NCBI RefSeq assembly: GCF_949987515.2
Contig: NC_082694.2
Span: 60,324,080 to 60,388,079 of the forward strand
From: Delphinus delphis
Lineage: Eukaryota; Chordata; Mammalia; Artiodactyla; Delphinidae
Direction of reading: 5' to 3'
Length of the DNA: 64,000 nt
Part shown: positions 1 to 11,539 of the stretch, piece after piece
How the letters are laid out: every line of letters begins with the position of its first letter
How positions within the stretch are numbered: the stretch's first letter is position 1
Notes under the pieces: generated by a model
Told to the model about the DNA's origin: nothing
Seen by the model: only the letters and a program-made list of their open reading frames with translations
Databases searched by the model: none
Program-made: the position numbers and the translations under genes

Positions 1-1218
1 AAATCCCAAAACAGGAAAGATCTTAAAAACAAATCCTCTAATCATGGCATTTCCTTTCTTCATGAGAATACAGCACATTCCAAACTTAACTGCAGAGCCC
101 TTTATTAGGATGAAACCACTCATTCTAAAATCTAAACGAAACATTCTTGTCAAATGGATCTGGGAGCTCAAATATTACTTCTGTCTCACAGCTGCTGGAA
201 GGAAACTTCAGGATTGCTCTATATGTACAACTTCCCTTCCTCCTACGTTCACCAGCCAACAGTCCTACCTTAGCGCTATCCCCCACTCATTCATTCCCAC
301 TGGCACCTGCTTTCTTCAGGCCCTATCATCACTTGGGTGAATACGGGTCCTGGATGGGTTTCCCTGCTCTCTGTCTCTCTTCACTCCCAATGGTGTTGCC
401 AGATGCACCTTTCAGACCTGCGAACAGCACTGGATCCCTTCTGTGCATAGAGCTCTCAATAGCCTATTGTTCTTTGTAGGGAGCACACAGGGCTGAGGAG
501 ACTAAGCCCCAAATCTCCCTCCCTCCACAACACAGGAGCTGCTCTTCATCTCCCTCTTTTGTCTTACGCAGTTTGCATGAAAGATTTCATCAAAAAGGAA
601 GCATGTTCCTTAAACAAACAAACAAACAAACCAAAAAACCCCACAAACCACTGATCACAAGATAAACCCCTAATTCCTTTTCACGGCATTAGAATGTCCT
701 CCAAGGACAGCCCCATCCTTTCCAGGAGCCTCAGCTCCTGCCATTTCTCCCAATAACCTCAGCTCTAAGCCCTCATCAAGGGCATAACCTCTAACATATC
801 AGGGTTCCCACACCCCTTGTTGGAATGACCTTTTAACTTATCTCCCCCACAAAGGACTTGTAAGCAATCTTGAAGACGCTGCTCATTTGTTACTTCCTCA
901 TCGAATCTTCCTCAACTTCCCTAGATAATTATTCCCTTCTTCATGCTCCCGCAATATTATGATCCTTTTATCATCATCATCTTCTATGCTGCATTGCTAT
1001 TTTGTCTTTCTTCCTTGCACTGTGTCCCACTGACCTCAGCACTGAGCACAGCTTTCTTGGCACACAGTGGGCATTCTCCAGTTAATTAATGCTCTCATGC
1101 TGTGTAAAACCAAATCTTTTCCCATCAATTTTATTAAGGCCTGTGTATGAGAACTTCTAAATTCAACCTTTAAAAGCAAATAATCAAATGAACAAAAATA
1201 TCCACTTACAATATGTAG
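1..1218. other. Intergenic DNA with no recognised gene
   Basis: No reading frame here exceeds about 110 codons, and none resembles a protein family. The only structure I see is a short (AAAC)n run near 612-640. Base composition is ordinary AT-leaning mammalian DNA. Confidence 0.6.
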
Positions 1219-1220
1219 TA

Positions 1221-1351
1221 CATCCCCTACATACGAACCTTCAAGTTGCGAACTTTTAAAGGTGCGAACTAACTTTGCTGGACTTACCAACAAATTGGAC
1301 TTACGAACGTGTTCTCAGAACAGAATTCATTCGTATGTAGGGGACTTACTG
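1221..1351. mobile_element. Short palindromic DNA transposon (Tigger/pogo-like MITE)
   Basis: The two ends are near-perfect inverted repeats. The left end reads CATCCCCTACATACGAAC and the right end is the reverse complement of CAGTAAGTCCCCTACATACG. Both sides are flanked by the dinucleotide TA, as expected for Tc1/mariner-pogo (Tigger) insertions. The ~131-bp length leaves no room for a transposase, so it is a non-autonomous internally deleted copy. The subfamily is not certain. Confidence 0.65.
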
Positions 1352-1353
1352 TA

Positions 1354-2840
1354 CTAGAAAAAGAAAAGAACCTTTGAAGAGGGGGAAGAATGTGGGGTGA
1401 TTGAACAAAACCAAGAATCACAGCTGATTAACTGAGTTCTGAGTTTTGCAAAGATCTGCTGTTTGTGCATATGTGGAAACTCCTAGGAACTTGTAGGCAC
1501 CAGGGTGAGCTGTTTTTGAAGGATAAGACTAACATTTTTCCCCTCCATTTTACATACAGTTGAGCATCACTAATTCAGATCAAAGGGCAGGATAACTGTT
1601 TGAATTAATGAAATTCTGTGTCATAAGATATTTTCAAAGTAATTGCTTTTTTAACACTTTAGACTTAATTTAATAAAAGCACAGGTTCATTTCAAATGTA
1701 TGTATTCATCACATGCGAAGTATATTGTTAATCACTTAAGAAAAGTTTAGTATTTGTTTGTGTCACCAATTCCACTACAAGCATTATTTTTCAAAGATAG
1801 GTCAAAGGGAAACTTCATGATACTTGGTCAGATGATCACAATTCTGAACTAGGTTCAGATAAACGGTTAACATTTCAACATCATGTTGTTTTTCAGCAAA
1901 TATGCATTAATGCATAGTATTCCCAAGACTGGAATGAAGAACTGGGCTAGGGAGAGGCCATTCTGTACTCACTTCATGTTTCCAAATTATTTTCATGGTG
2001 AATTTAGCCAGTTTTCTGTGGCTCACAAAACTCTAGGCTGGCTTGAGTTTCCTGCTTCCTTCTTTGGCAAGACTACACCAAACCTTTTCAAGAGATGTGT
2101 TCTTACTTAGAGGAAAGGAAATATCAGATCCAAGCTGTTTTACATGCACCAGATGCCAAGGACCAAACAAAGCAGCTCAGCTTTTCAAAGGCTTGATATC
2201 ATAACTCTAGCCACTTGAGTAAAGGCTCAGTCCTGGAATGGCCAAGTTAAATAAGGCAGAATTAGGGCTAAACTGATCTCCACGTCTAGTCTTCATAAAT
2301 CTGCATGAAGAAGTTGTGAACCAAAGAAAATAAATTAAAAGTGTGTAATACTGGTTCATGTCCAATGGATCTGTGTGCTTTGGTGTTACTGTGAGAACTG
2401 TCTCTTCTCAGTGCACAATGATTTTGATTGTGGAGGCGAAACCAAGAAAATGCTGGATTCCAGAAGACAGCACTTCAGAAGATCAACCACTTGGAATCCT
2501 TGCCTCTAAGTGAGGAGGAGGGAACAGGTCTCATAGATTTCTTGAGAGCCATTGTCACATCCTAGTGGCTTTTAGAAAGGAAACACGGGAGATCTCTTTC
2601 TGGATGCTCATCTCAGGCAAAAGGATACAGAACTGTAAAGAATCAGACATGTGTCATGGATCTGACAGATTGGTGGGATTTCTGGCCCTGAGTAGAGGAA
2701 AGTTACTAAGGTCTAGAATGTGGGAGGGAGTTGTACTGGAGAAGAGGTTGATTTTCTAGCAACTGCAGCTGGTTGGATCTTTATAGTAAGTGCCTTTTGA
2801 TTATAGCTGAGGACCTCTCATTGCACAACACCACTGGGCA

Positions 2841-2841
<1 letters not shown>
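1354..2841. other. Intergenic DNA with no recognised feature
   Basis: I see no gene or clear repeat. The longest open frames are 60-75 codons and lack family resemblance or splice context. Confidence 0.5.

Positions 2842-2875
<34 letters not shown>
2842..2875. repeat. (CA)n microsatellite
   Basis: About 17 uninterrupted CA units. A Val-Cys repeat in an overlapping minus-strand frame is simply the translation of this dinucleotide tract. Confidence 0.97.
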
Positions 2876-2876
<1 letters not shown>

Positions 2877-3030
2877 CACAATGTGAAAAGTGCCCCCTAG
2901 AGTAGTGCAGTGCAGAATCCCTGCTCCACAGCCCTGTCTGTAACGTATGACCCTGCCTCGTTGGCTGCAGCTGACCGCACCAGGGATGAATGAATGCTTG
3001 GCCATGCTGAGCCAATCAAGGCAATCAGAT

Positions 3031-3190
3031 TCTTTATTTTAGTTTTTATTTGTTTATTTTAATTTTATTTATTTATTTATTTTGGCTGTGCCATGCAACT
3101 CGCAGGATCTTAGTTCCCCGACCAGGGACTGAACCTGGGCCCCAGCAATGAAAGCACTGAGTCTTAACCACTGGACCACCAGGGAATTCC
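3031..3190 (-). mobile_element. CHR-type SINE, older short form
   Basis: Read on the minus strand, it begins with GGAATTCCCTGGTGGTCCAG and has a tRNA-like B box (GGTTCAGTCCCTGGTCGGGG). It ends in an A-rich TTTATTTATTTATTT tail (as seen on the plus strand). The flanks share AGATTCTTT-like sequence, consistent with a target-site duplication. Divergence is moderate, so it is an older copy. Confidence 0.85.
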
Positions 3191-3194
3191 TGGA

Positions 3195-3955
3195 TTCTTT
3201 CTTTTAGGAATTTGGAATCTGAATTGTATCTGAATTGAGACATTTGCAACAAATCAGTTTCCTTATATGAAGACAAAGTAAACTTTAGCTTCTGGAACTG
3301 TGTGTCTATATGTGTTGAATGGTGGTTGGGAAGGGGGGACTCTTCTATCTGAGGCTGCATATTCTGCAGAGAGCAAAGAATGAAAGCAATAACTAGAAGT
3401 AGCAGTAAGAGATAGAGAGAGGGGCCTCTGGAGGCTCCTGACAACTTCTCTACTCCTGGCTACAGACCTATCCTGAGGTTCACCTGCATTTCTGTTTTGG
3501 GGCTCCATGAGGTACCTACATCCTTAAAACAAAAAGTGATACCAAAATTCACTTAAGTTGATGGTTGTTTCTATAATTTAAGAGTCCCAATAAAGATACT
3601 AAATAAAATAGGCACTTATAAAATCGGGCCTTGTTTGTAGAAGAATCTGCCCTCCTTTGTAATCGATGCTAGGCTCAGGGAGAACTATATGTAAACCAAA
3701 TCGGGCTTCCTATTTGCAAGCCCTTCTTAAGGACCTCTAAGAGCAGCCAGATTAACTGTATAATCTGGCTTTGTGGTTAATATTTCTTTCTATGGTAAAG
3801 TCCTTTAAATTCAACCTGTGAGCCACTTGCTGCAGTTTCAGCCTCCTTCTTACTGGTTCTCATCTAAGTGGATTTGGAGAATAAATAACAACCAAACATT
3901 CTTGGGATAATAACTTTAAGAGCTAGACATAGAAATAGGCAGGCATTTCAAGCTA
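3195..3955. other. Intergenic DNA with no recognised feature
   Basis: A 123-codon minus-strand frame overlaps here, but it runs into the adjacent SINE and has no recognisable domain. I see no gene. Confidence 0.5.
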
Positions 3956-3959
3956 ACTT

Positions 3960-4090
3960 GATTCAACCCTCTAATTTGACAAATGAGGAGTCTGAGACCA
4001 CAGAGGCTTATGTGATTTGCCCAAGGTCACCTGTGGAATTGTGGCAGAGCAGGGACTAGAACCCAGATTACAAGCTTCCTCAAAGCCAGG
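3960..4090 (-). mobile_element. MIR SINE fragment
   Basis: It contains the mammalian-wide MIR core in reverse orientation: 'TTGCCCAAGGTCACC', then 'GGCAGAGCAGGGACTAGAACCCAG'-like text. The copy is degenerate, as expected for an element inserted before the placental radiation. Confidence 0.85.
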
Positions 4091-4424
4091 TTTCATCAGA
4101 GAGAAATGCTGAAGGCAAAGGCAGTCATTTTTCTGGTTGTTAATTTTAACTTCCCAGTTATATGGTCTGGATAGTTTCTAACACCAGAACACTCTCAAGA
4201 GGTAAAATTCCTTGGCAAATAACTGAATGGTTTCTCCGTTTAATTACTGACTCAAGAATACATAGCTGAGTCATAGGCTTTTAAGATCATCTTGACAATT
4301 TTGTACTTGTTAGAAAAAAAAAATCTTCTGAACTTTGAGTTTAGATCTCATGAAAGGAGTATGTCGCCAAGGCATCAGTCAAATTTCGGAAAAGTATGTG
4401 CCACATGAAGTTAAAATTGTTCTA

Positions 4425-4470
4425 AACCAAAAAGAAAGAAAGAAGAGGAAAAGAAAGAAGGAAAAAGCAT
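4425..4470. repeat. A/G-rich low-complexity tract
   Basis: A polypurine run of AAAGAAAG-type units. The rest of 4,095-4,888 shows nothing recognisable. Confidence 0.8.
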
Positions 4471-4887
4471 ACATACTTAACTACGTGTTAATGGTGTGCT
4501 TGTGAGTCATGACAAAGTCAACTTGCAGTATGAGTTATAGGTGGAACTGGCTCTTATTATCAGTTAATATGATGTAGGTTTCAGATAGAGTACAGAAACA
4601 CAAGTGTGAGGTCAACTAATCCTGCTAAGTCTATAATGCTTCTCTAACATGGCATTATTCAAAGAAAATGCTAAATCCTGAGTAGTCCAATATACTATTG
4701 TTCTTTTAAAGAAATGGATTGAGTATTTTGAACTTTTGAACAATTAAAATCCCCTTCATTTCAAATAAACATGGGTTATTATATTGAAGACCTTTTTAAC
4801 CAAAGGAAAAGAAAAAAAATATTTAACAATATTTAGAATCCTAGGTGCAGTGTAAAATAGAGAGAAGAGACAGAATTGCTACTGTGA

Positions 4888-4889
<2 letters not shown>

Positions 4890-4932
<43 letters not shown>
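4890..4932. repeat. (TG)n microsatellite
   Basis: About 21 uninterrupted TG units. This is long enough to be length-polymorphic and to adopt Z-DNA in principle. Confidence 0.97.
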
Positions 4933-4933
<1 letters not shown>

Positions 4934-5080
4934 AAGCTGGGCCCTCCATGTGTGGTGCCTCCCATAAGACAGGTGCCTGGGCTAGTCAATCATGGCTCTG
5001 ATCCACTAGTAAAAAGTGGAATTTCTAGCATGAAGAGAGACAAAAAGGAAAATATTCCAGGTAAGGCCTAGCATGGTGGA

Positions 5081-5195
5081 AGAGAGAGAGAGAGAGGGAG
5101 GAAGAAAGAAAGAAAGAAGCAAAGAAACAAAGAAAGAAGACAGGAGGGAGGGGAAAGAAGGAAGGAAGGAAAGAAGAAAGGTAGGTAGGTAAGGG
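5081..5195. repeat. Polypurine GA/GAAA/GGAA tract
   Basis: About 115 bp of nearly pure purine: (AG)n followed by GAAA, GGAA and GGTA units. The serine/leucine/proline-rich minus-strand frame over it is an artefact of this composition. Confidence 0.92.
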
Positions 5196-5888
5196 AGAGT
5201 GAGCAACAGACTAAAGTAAAAAACCTTGCCTTTTCCAGCCGTACCAAGAGAGCTAGTGGATCTCTAGCTATCCACTTCCCTCTCTGGTGCCCTTCAGGAA
5301 AGTTGCATAAGAAAATTTTAAGTCTCTACAAATTCTACAGTTCTATGATTCTGGAATATATATCCTGAAAACGAAAATGATCAGCTTTAAGAAAAGCCAT
5401 CTGATAAATAGAAGTTGTTGCCCCAAAATACAGCTGGAATATTGTACATGACACAGTATACCATCTACCAGAATTGTACGTATCACACTCAACGGACTTT
5501 AGTCTTTAACCAGACTCCTGGTCAATTTGACCCTTACTTTCAAAATGGATGATAGGAAATGAATACAGGTCAAAATAACCTGAAGCTTTCCCTCAAGTCA
5601 CTTTTCTCTATAAGAAACTCCTGGCAAAGAAATCCTCAGTGATGTATAGCAGTTGGTGTATAGCGAAAGTGCCCTCAAGAAGACTGCTGGATTTGGGCCT
5701 CCCCTCTCTTCAGGATGATGGCCCTGTGCAAGGTCACTGGTGCTTCTACCTGCTCCAGCCAAGAAACACTCACTACTTGTAGCTCAGAGAACAAGCTGAG
5801 CTCTTTGGGACCTCCATCCCTTCCATCTGCCCTTCCTTCTACCTCTCACCACTAACTCCCGCCCCCAGCTCTTCCCTTCCCTACGCAC
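5196..5888. other. Intergenic DNA with no recognised feature
   Basis: No gene. A pyrimidine-rich stretch at 5,810-5,880 precedes an L2 fragment. Confidence 0.5.
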
Positions 5889-5889
5889 A

Positions 5890-6515
5890 CAGTCCACTCA
5901 TTCTCCAGGTCTCAGCTTAGTCATCCTCATCTCTCAGGAGCCTCCTGGGGACCTTCAAGCCTGGTCTTGGAGCCCCTCATGATTGCCTGCACAAAACCTG
6001 GTATATCAGTCAGCTTTTACTGCACACATAAGCAGTCACAAAACCTCAGTGGAATACAAAAAAAAGCACTTATTCTCATTCATCTGCAGGATGGCTGGAA
6101 CGGCCCTTGCGCCATGTCTCCTTCTGATGTGCAGTGGTTTACCAGGACCTATTTCCCTCATGGTCATGCATAAACTCAAGCCCAACCAAGCAAGCCCACT
6201 CCAAGCCAAAACAAGGCACATGGCCAAGCCCAGAGCCAAGGGCCAGGGAAGTCCACTCTACCTGTGAAGCCACGGAAAGGGTGGATAGTTAATACTAATG
6301 CTACAGGGAAGTGAGGAATTGGAACCAACCATTCCACCTGCCCCACCAATATTAATAGCACCTACTACAGCATATTATCATTATCTGTGTGAAGTCTCCC
6401 TCTAGATTGTTACCTTCTTAAAAGCAGGAATTATGGTTTTTTCATCTTTGTATTGATAATATGGTATATAATAGGCACTTGAAAAACATCTGAGTGAATG
6501 AATGAATGGAGATAG
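5890..6515 (+). mobile_element. L2 3'-end fragment, split by a later insertion
   Basis: Positions 5,890-5,965 carry 'CCAGGTCTCAGCTTAGTCAT', typical of the L2 3' region. Positions 6,369-6,515 resume with 'TTGTTACCTTCTTAAAAGCAGGAATTATGG' in pieces, and end in the L2 terminus with TGAATGAATGAATG. The gap between them is the separate element at ~5,998-6,355. Confidence 0.7.
5998..6355 (-). mobile_element. Ancient LTR-like repeat inside an L2 copy
   Basis: The left edge 'TATATCAGTCAGCTTTTACTGC' (in parts) resembles the reverse complement of a MaLR/ERVL-type LTR 3' end. The block interrupts an L2 fragment, which supports its being an insertion. I cannot assign a subfamily. The two overlapping ~70-94 codon plus-strand frames have no recognisable product. 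Confidence 0.4.
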
Positions 6516-7928
6516 GCAATACTATACCAGGCTCTATCTCTGGTCCTTCATAATACCCCTCCCGTGTGTCTACTGAATGTTCTTACTATTGTAACCAAAA
6601 GGACAGCAAAATCAGTATGGATGGGATCTGGTTCCTGTTGGGGTGGAGAGTGAGGGAAAGGAACTCCCATCTAAAGTCACTTGACCAACTCTGGCCCATG
6701 TCCTTGATTGCCATTGGCAGCCTCCTTGAAAACAGCTCTCATGTGTCTATCCCAGTTGGGTCCTGAGGTCCCACAGGATTGCAGGCTAAAGCGGTGGGGC
6801 TCTAGAACACATTTTTAAAAAGTATTTCAGAATCTGATCTGCTGCTTGGCAATTTGATTTAGAGCAAACAGAGGAAATGGAACACATTTCTAAGCAAATA
6901 CTTCCCTGATTACTTACACATGCAAATTCATGCACTAAATTTAGATGTGCAATTAAACCTCTAGTTATTTTTGAGTCCACACTTACAGGCCAAATCAGAT
7001 GCCCGAAGGAGGCACATGGTTGGTTTATTTCTGTGTTTTTGCTTGCGTTCTTAACTCCGGGCTCTCACCTGAAAAGAATGTGTTGGCTCACAGGTCTCAG
7101 TGACCCAGTTGTGGGCCTAAAGGAACAAGGTGGTTGAAGGACATGCCAAGTTTTGTGATTTTAAAGGATACAGCTGCTCAGAATGCTGCTTCTCTGGACA
7201 GAGAAATGACTGGTGATGATCCCCTCTTAGAAAATTGCAAATAAGGACAGAGTAGGCACCATCCTCTGCACGGCTGTCATTCTTGTAAAGAACAATTAGT
7301 GATCAGCTAGCCAAAGCCAGTATTGGTTTCCCATGTGGCAATTAGTTTTTTACATACTTTCATGATCCATATGAAAATGTTAATGCTGCACAATTTTGTG
7401 CCAAATGACGTGCTCAGATGCCAGTTTTACACATGCAAAGCAGATGAGTGGTTTGGAAAGTTTGTGCTCATCATTACTTTGCAAGAAAATGGCATCACTC
7501 CCTCAACTCCTAGTCACAGTGACCAATGGTTCAACTTTCTTTTTGCCTTGCCTACAAAAGTATCATTTACTTAAGTGCTTCCTCACAGAACATCCACGTA
7601 ACACCACTTTCATTACAGGCAGGAATTCATGACTGGGAGCTTATCCTTGATGGTCAAGCACATGCCCCTCTGTGGGCCCTGATGGACACTTTGCCCTGAC
7701 TTCCTGCATCAACATGATGGAGAAAGACCTCCTTTGACAGGCACTCAGAGAATGCCCTGTGCTGTCTGCTCTGTTTTCCACTCTCTACCCTACCTTTCCC
7801 ACTGCTTTCCCTGCTGTAAGCCTCCCACAGACAATGGTTCTGTCCCCTGGTCTCTGCTAAGTAGGAGAAGAGGTCTGCTGTTTTTAAGAGAGTGTGGAGC
7901 CCACGATGCATGTATGGGTAATTGTTTA
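6516..7928. other. Intergenic DNA with no recognised feature
   Basis: Only short frames (<110 codons) without family resemblance. No clear repeats seen. Confidence 0.45.
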
Positions 7929-7929
7929 A

Positions 7930-8160
7930 ATACCACTCAGTGAGAATGTACCGCATGCCAGGTGCTGTGCTTACAAACATCAGTGTATTTGCTCCTCAGA
8001 AACAATTCTAATAACCCTACAAGATGGACATTATTATCTCCATTTCACAGAAGAACTGAAGCAAATTTTCCAGGTCCCAGTAAATAGAAGAGCTGGGATT
8101 CAAACCAAGCCTCTCTAAATTCAAATCCCAGGCTCTTACCTATTATTACAGGCCTCCTCT
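7930..8160 (-). mobile_element. MIR SINE fragment
   Basis: Reverse-oriented MIR: 'GTACCGCATGCCAGGTGCTG', then 'ATTATCTCCATTTCACAGA', then 'AGAGCTGGGATTCAAACC'. The order matches the MIR 3'-to-5' layout. The 108-codon minus frame over it is a shadow. Confidence 0.85.
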
Positions 8161-8319
8161 ACTATCCCACGGATACCTAGAGAAGACTTGTAAGGCCCCA
8201 GTCCAGTTCTGAATCAAAATAATACTTGTTAATAATGCCTTCCTTATAAGACATTTAGTTTCTTCATTGTGAATATCACTGCATCTGAAAAAGCAATATA
8301 CTCAGTTTGGCTGGGATAT

Positions 8320-8672
8320 TTTCTTTTTCTTTAACATCTTTATTGGAGTATAATTGCTTTACAACGGTGTGTTAGTTTCTGCTTTATGACAAAGTGAACC
8401 AGCTATACATATACATATATCCCCATATACATCTCCTCCCCCTTGCGTCTCCCTCCCACTCTCCCTATTCCACTCCTCTAGGTGGACACAAGGCACAAAG
8501 GTCAGGCAACTGATCTCCCTGTGCTATGCGGCTGCTTCCCACTAGCTATCTATTTTACATTTGGTAGTGTATATATGTCAATGCTACTCTCTCACTTCGT
8601 CCCAGCTTACCCTTCCCCCTCCCCGTGTCCTCAAGTCCATTCTCTACGTCTGCATCTTTATTCCTGTCCTGC
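8320..8672 (-). mobile_element. L1 3'-end insertion, 5'-truncated
   Basis: The plus strand shows the reverse complement of the cetartiodactyl L1 3' UTR (TTTAACATCTTTATTGGAGT onward). The flanks carry a target-site duplication, TGGCTGGGATAT at 8,308-8,319 and 8,673-8,684, extended by TTCT with one mismatch. The copy holds only ~350 bp of 3' UTR and no ORF2. Similar tails recur at 15,166, 27,500 and 43,160. Confidence 0.92.
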
Positions 8673-8689
8673 TGGCTGGGATATGTTCT

Positions 8690-9380
8690 GAATGTACATT
8701 TTTCATTGAATATCCAAAACCAAGATTGCAGATCCCTGCTTGCTTCCACTTTCCCCAAAGGTAAAAATTGTATAACCATGTTGAAATCTTATGTTCTCTT
8801 ATCTACTGCATTTTAACAGGCAGAGCAAGTAGTGTGAGAGCCTCAGATTATCTCACGTGGTATGGAGCATGCAGCTCAAAAACATCAAGTGGTGTCTTAA
8901 ATAAGCCTTTGGAGAGTTATTCCTAGTGAGTTGAGAATGAAGCAGAAGAACACAGAATCTGTGACTTTTCAAAATATGTCTTATTTCAGACACAAAGGTT
9001 CTGTGCTTGGTTTGCAACTGATATCTCTTTGGGTCTTTTATGGCATCATTATCTAACATAAGTACTCCTTGGGGTTCCCGAGGTGATGGAACTGTGGGTG
9101 GGAGAGGCTGGCCGCATCCCATGGATGTGCAGGAGGACTTAGCAAGACACACATGATGGTGACTGCTCCTCCAAAAGCCTTCAGAGTTGCTAAGAGCCTG
9201 TACCCCATGCCTGTCAGGTAAAGAGTATACCACGAACGTAATTCCATCGCCCTGGGGGAGGGGAGATGAGAAGTGGAGAGTCAGGGGCTAAAGTCCAATC
9301 AAAATGGAAAAGAAGTGTCTGTGGCTAAGAGAAGCATCCAGATGACTTGGCAAGGATCCCCTTACTGCCTTTTGTCAGAG
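8690..9380. other. Intergenic DNA with no recognised feature
   Basis: Two overlapping minus-strand frames (64 and 126 codons) lack domains or a credible context. Nothing else seen. Confidence 0.45.
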
Positions 9381-9424
9381 CTCTGCTTTCCTTTTTTTTT
9401 TTTTCTTTTCTCTGCTTTCCTTTT
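9381..9424. repeat. Poly(T) tract flanked by a 15-bp direct repeat
   Basis: CTCTGCTTTCCTTTT occurs at 9,381-9,395 and again at 9,410-9,424. Between them lies a 14-nt T-rich stretch. This is what a target-site duplication around a bare poly(A) insertion would look like. Confidence 0.75.
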
Positions 9425-9764
9425 GTCTCCCAAATTCGGGAGTTAGAAACAGGCTGTGACCATTCTCAGAACCCCTGGGAATGACTAACTCCAAAGACCT
9501 TTCACAGTTCTCACGTTAACAACACCTCTTCTTGTTGAAGAGAAGTGGCTGAAACACTTCTTGGGTGAGTAGCTGCATGGCTTTGGTGTCTTTGCTGTCT
9601 GCAATAAATGGGAAGGCTGTACCCCTCCCACATAAAGGTGTGAGCAGCACAAACCTGATGCACAGTGCTCTGCTGCTGAAGAAAATGGAAAGAATTAAAT
9701 TCCTTTATAGATTGGACTGTAGTCCAAGTTGGCCATTGCACTGCTTCTGGGGTTTAAAAAAATC

Positions 9765-9840
9765 TTTTTTCCCTTTATCCTTGTTCCTTTAAGCTTATTC
9801 CTTTAAGCTTTTTTCTCTTTATCCTTGTTCTTTTAAGCTC
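9765..9840. repeat. Imperfect tandem duplication
   Basis: The unit 'CTTTATCCTTGTTCCTTTAA' occurs twice with an intervening partial copy (TTCCTTTAAGCTT), giving about 2.5 units of roughly 25-40 bp. Confidence 0.7.
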
Positions 9841-9999
9841 AAATGCTCTGTGCTTCTAAATTTTATGTGTCCAAAAGTCGGTGACTACAATGTAAATGAG
9901 GTTAACTCGAGACCCTCCAGGACAGTGAAATCCGGTGATACATCTGTTCCACAGCTCGGACCCAAAATATACCATACCTATTACTAATCACAAGATTAT

Positions 10000-10470
10000 A
10001 AAAGAATTCTCCCATATTTTCTTCCACTATACTTATATTTTTTGGTGTTTAGTGCTTAAATTGCATTGGAATTTATTTTTGTATATGGAATGATGTAGGA
10101 ATTTGAGTTTTCTTCCAAAGTGCTAGAATAATTTTCCCAGTGCTCTTTATTTCATATATTCTCCCCTTTCTCCGCTGATTAAAATGCCTGATTGACTTTA
10201 TGTATTAAATTCACATATATAGAAGGCATTTTTATTCCTCTCTCTTTGTTCTTTTCTATATCTGGAGGAAGAATTTTAATTAACACAACTACATATAATA
10301 GTATATTTAATATTTGGTCATGCAAGTTCACATTTTAATTTTTCCATACATTTTCTTGGATATTTTAAAAACATTTTTCCTTTATATGAACTTTACAATC
10401 AGTATGTCAAGTTTATTCAGATTATTTTACTATATAGATTAATTTGGAGAGAATTATTACATACAAAATA
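10000..10470 (-). mobile_element. Degenerate ancient L1 ORF2 fragment
   Basis: The text '...TATATGGAATGATGTAGGAATTTGAGTTTTCTTCC' (quoted in part), followed by a 'TTTTCCCAGTGCTCTTTATT' block, matches the familiar reverse complement of L1 ORF2 around 'CCAGCACCATTTATTGAA'. The frame is destroyed. Boundaries are approximate. Confidence 0.5.
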
Positions 10471-10479
10471 TTGAGTCCT

Positions 10480-10995
10480 TTAGCACATTTACTATTAGGC
10501 TAATCTTAGTGTTTTGCTGTTACCATGATAAGATGCTCTTTGTCTACTACATTTTCTAAGTGGCTATTGTTGACAAATAAAGATGCTAGTGGGTTTTTAT
10601 ATATAAAAAAAAAGTATACCATACAAGGCTTCTTGGGCTCTGGGTTCTCTCACTTTGTCCTTCCAGAAAAACTGCTCTGGGACACTGTCTGCTTCTCATC
10701 AACAATATTTCCATCGCCGAGTATTACAAGCTGATAAAAAGAAGTGCTCAGGCTTGCCTTTTTCCCTGGCACCCACTGGAATTTTGTTGGCACCAAGGTG
10801 CTGATGGTGAACCTATCTCCAGGGAGTCCAAGGGGAAGATTGTCATGATCGCCATCACACTTATTTTTTCATCATATGCCTTTCTAATTAATTTCCAGCT
10901 TTTTCAGGAATTTCCATAAAAAGAACAGGATTGGGAAGAAAAGCCTTCTGTGGAATATTATTTCTCATTTATTTTCATTCTGAAAAATAAAATGC
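10480..10995. other. Intergenic DNA with no recognised feature
   Basis: No gene or repeat recognised. Confidence 0.4.
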
Positions 10996-10999
10996 TGCA

Positions 11000-11280
11000 C
11001 ATCCTTCAAGGCATAGTGTTAAATTCCACCTCCATTATGAACTCTTCAGCAATATTAAAGTCAGAAGTTACCTCTTTTTCCCCAGGGCTTCCCCGGCCTT
11101 TTGAGGGTACCTCACTCACAGAACTCATCACACTGGGTCTGATCTTTTAGTTCTTAAATTACAAATCTGCCTCTAGACTATACATTCCTGGTTGGCAATA
11201 AGTCCTGTTCAACTCTATGTATTGTGCATCCAGCATGATGTCTTACAAGTAATAGGTTTTCAAGATGTTTGCTGAAATGA
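11000..11280 (+). mobile_element. L2 3'-end fragment
   Basis: It follows the L2 3' layout: 'TCAAGGCATAGTGTTAAATT' (L2 'caggtctcagctcaaat' equivalent), then 'GAACTCATCACACTGGGTCT', and finally a terminus resembling 'AATAAATGTTTGCTGAATGA' (here AATAGGTTTTCAAGATGTTT...). Old and diverged. Confidence 0.65.
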
Positions 11281-11340
11281 TTAAATCTATGAAAATGTCT
11301 TGGAAATATCAAATTCCAGAGATATTAAAGTGCACTATTT

Positions 11341-11536
11341 CAGTGGTTCTGAAACTTTATCATGCATCAGAATCACTTGGAGGGCTTGTTAAACCCAGAT
11401 CGCATGGGTCCCACCCCCAGAAGTCGGTGGTAAAGCTGGGTAATTTGCATTCCCAGCAAGTTTCCAGGTGATGCTGATTTTGGTCCAGAGACCACTGATG
11501 ATTTTGGTCCAGAGACCACTCTTTAGAGAGTGCTAA
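11341..11536 (+). mobile_element. MER5A-type hAT-Charlie MITE
   Basis: It starts with the family terminus CAGTGGTTCTGAAACTTTAT. The core follows: 'ATCAGAATCACTTGGAGGGC', then CCCACCCCCAGAAGTC. It is non-autonomous and codes for no transposase. A 24-bp unit (GATTTTGGTCCAGAGACCACT core) is duplicated in tandem at 11,473-11,496 and 11,497-11,520. Confidence 0.85.
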
Positions 11537-11539
11537 ACT

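Noticed and set aside
2818..3015. Minus frame with (Val-Cys)n repeats
   Set aside because: It is the translation of the (CA)n microsatellite.
5006..5206. Serine/leucine-rich minus frame
   Set aside because: It is the translation of a polypurine tract.
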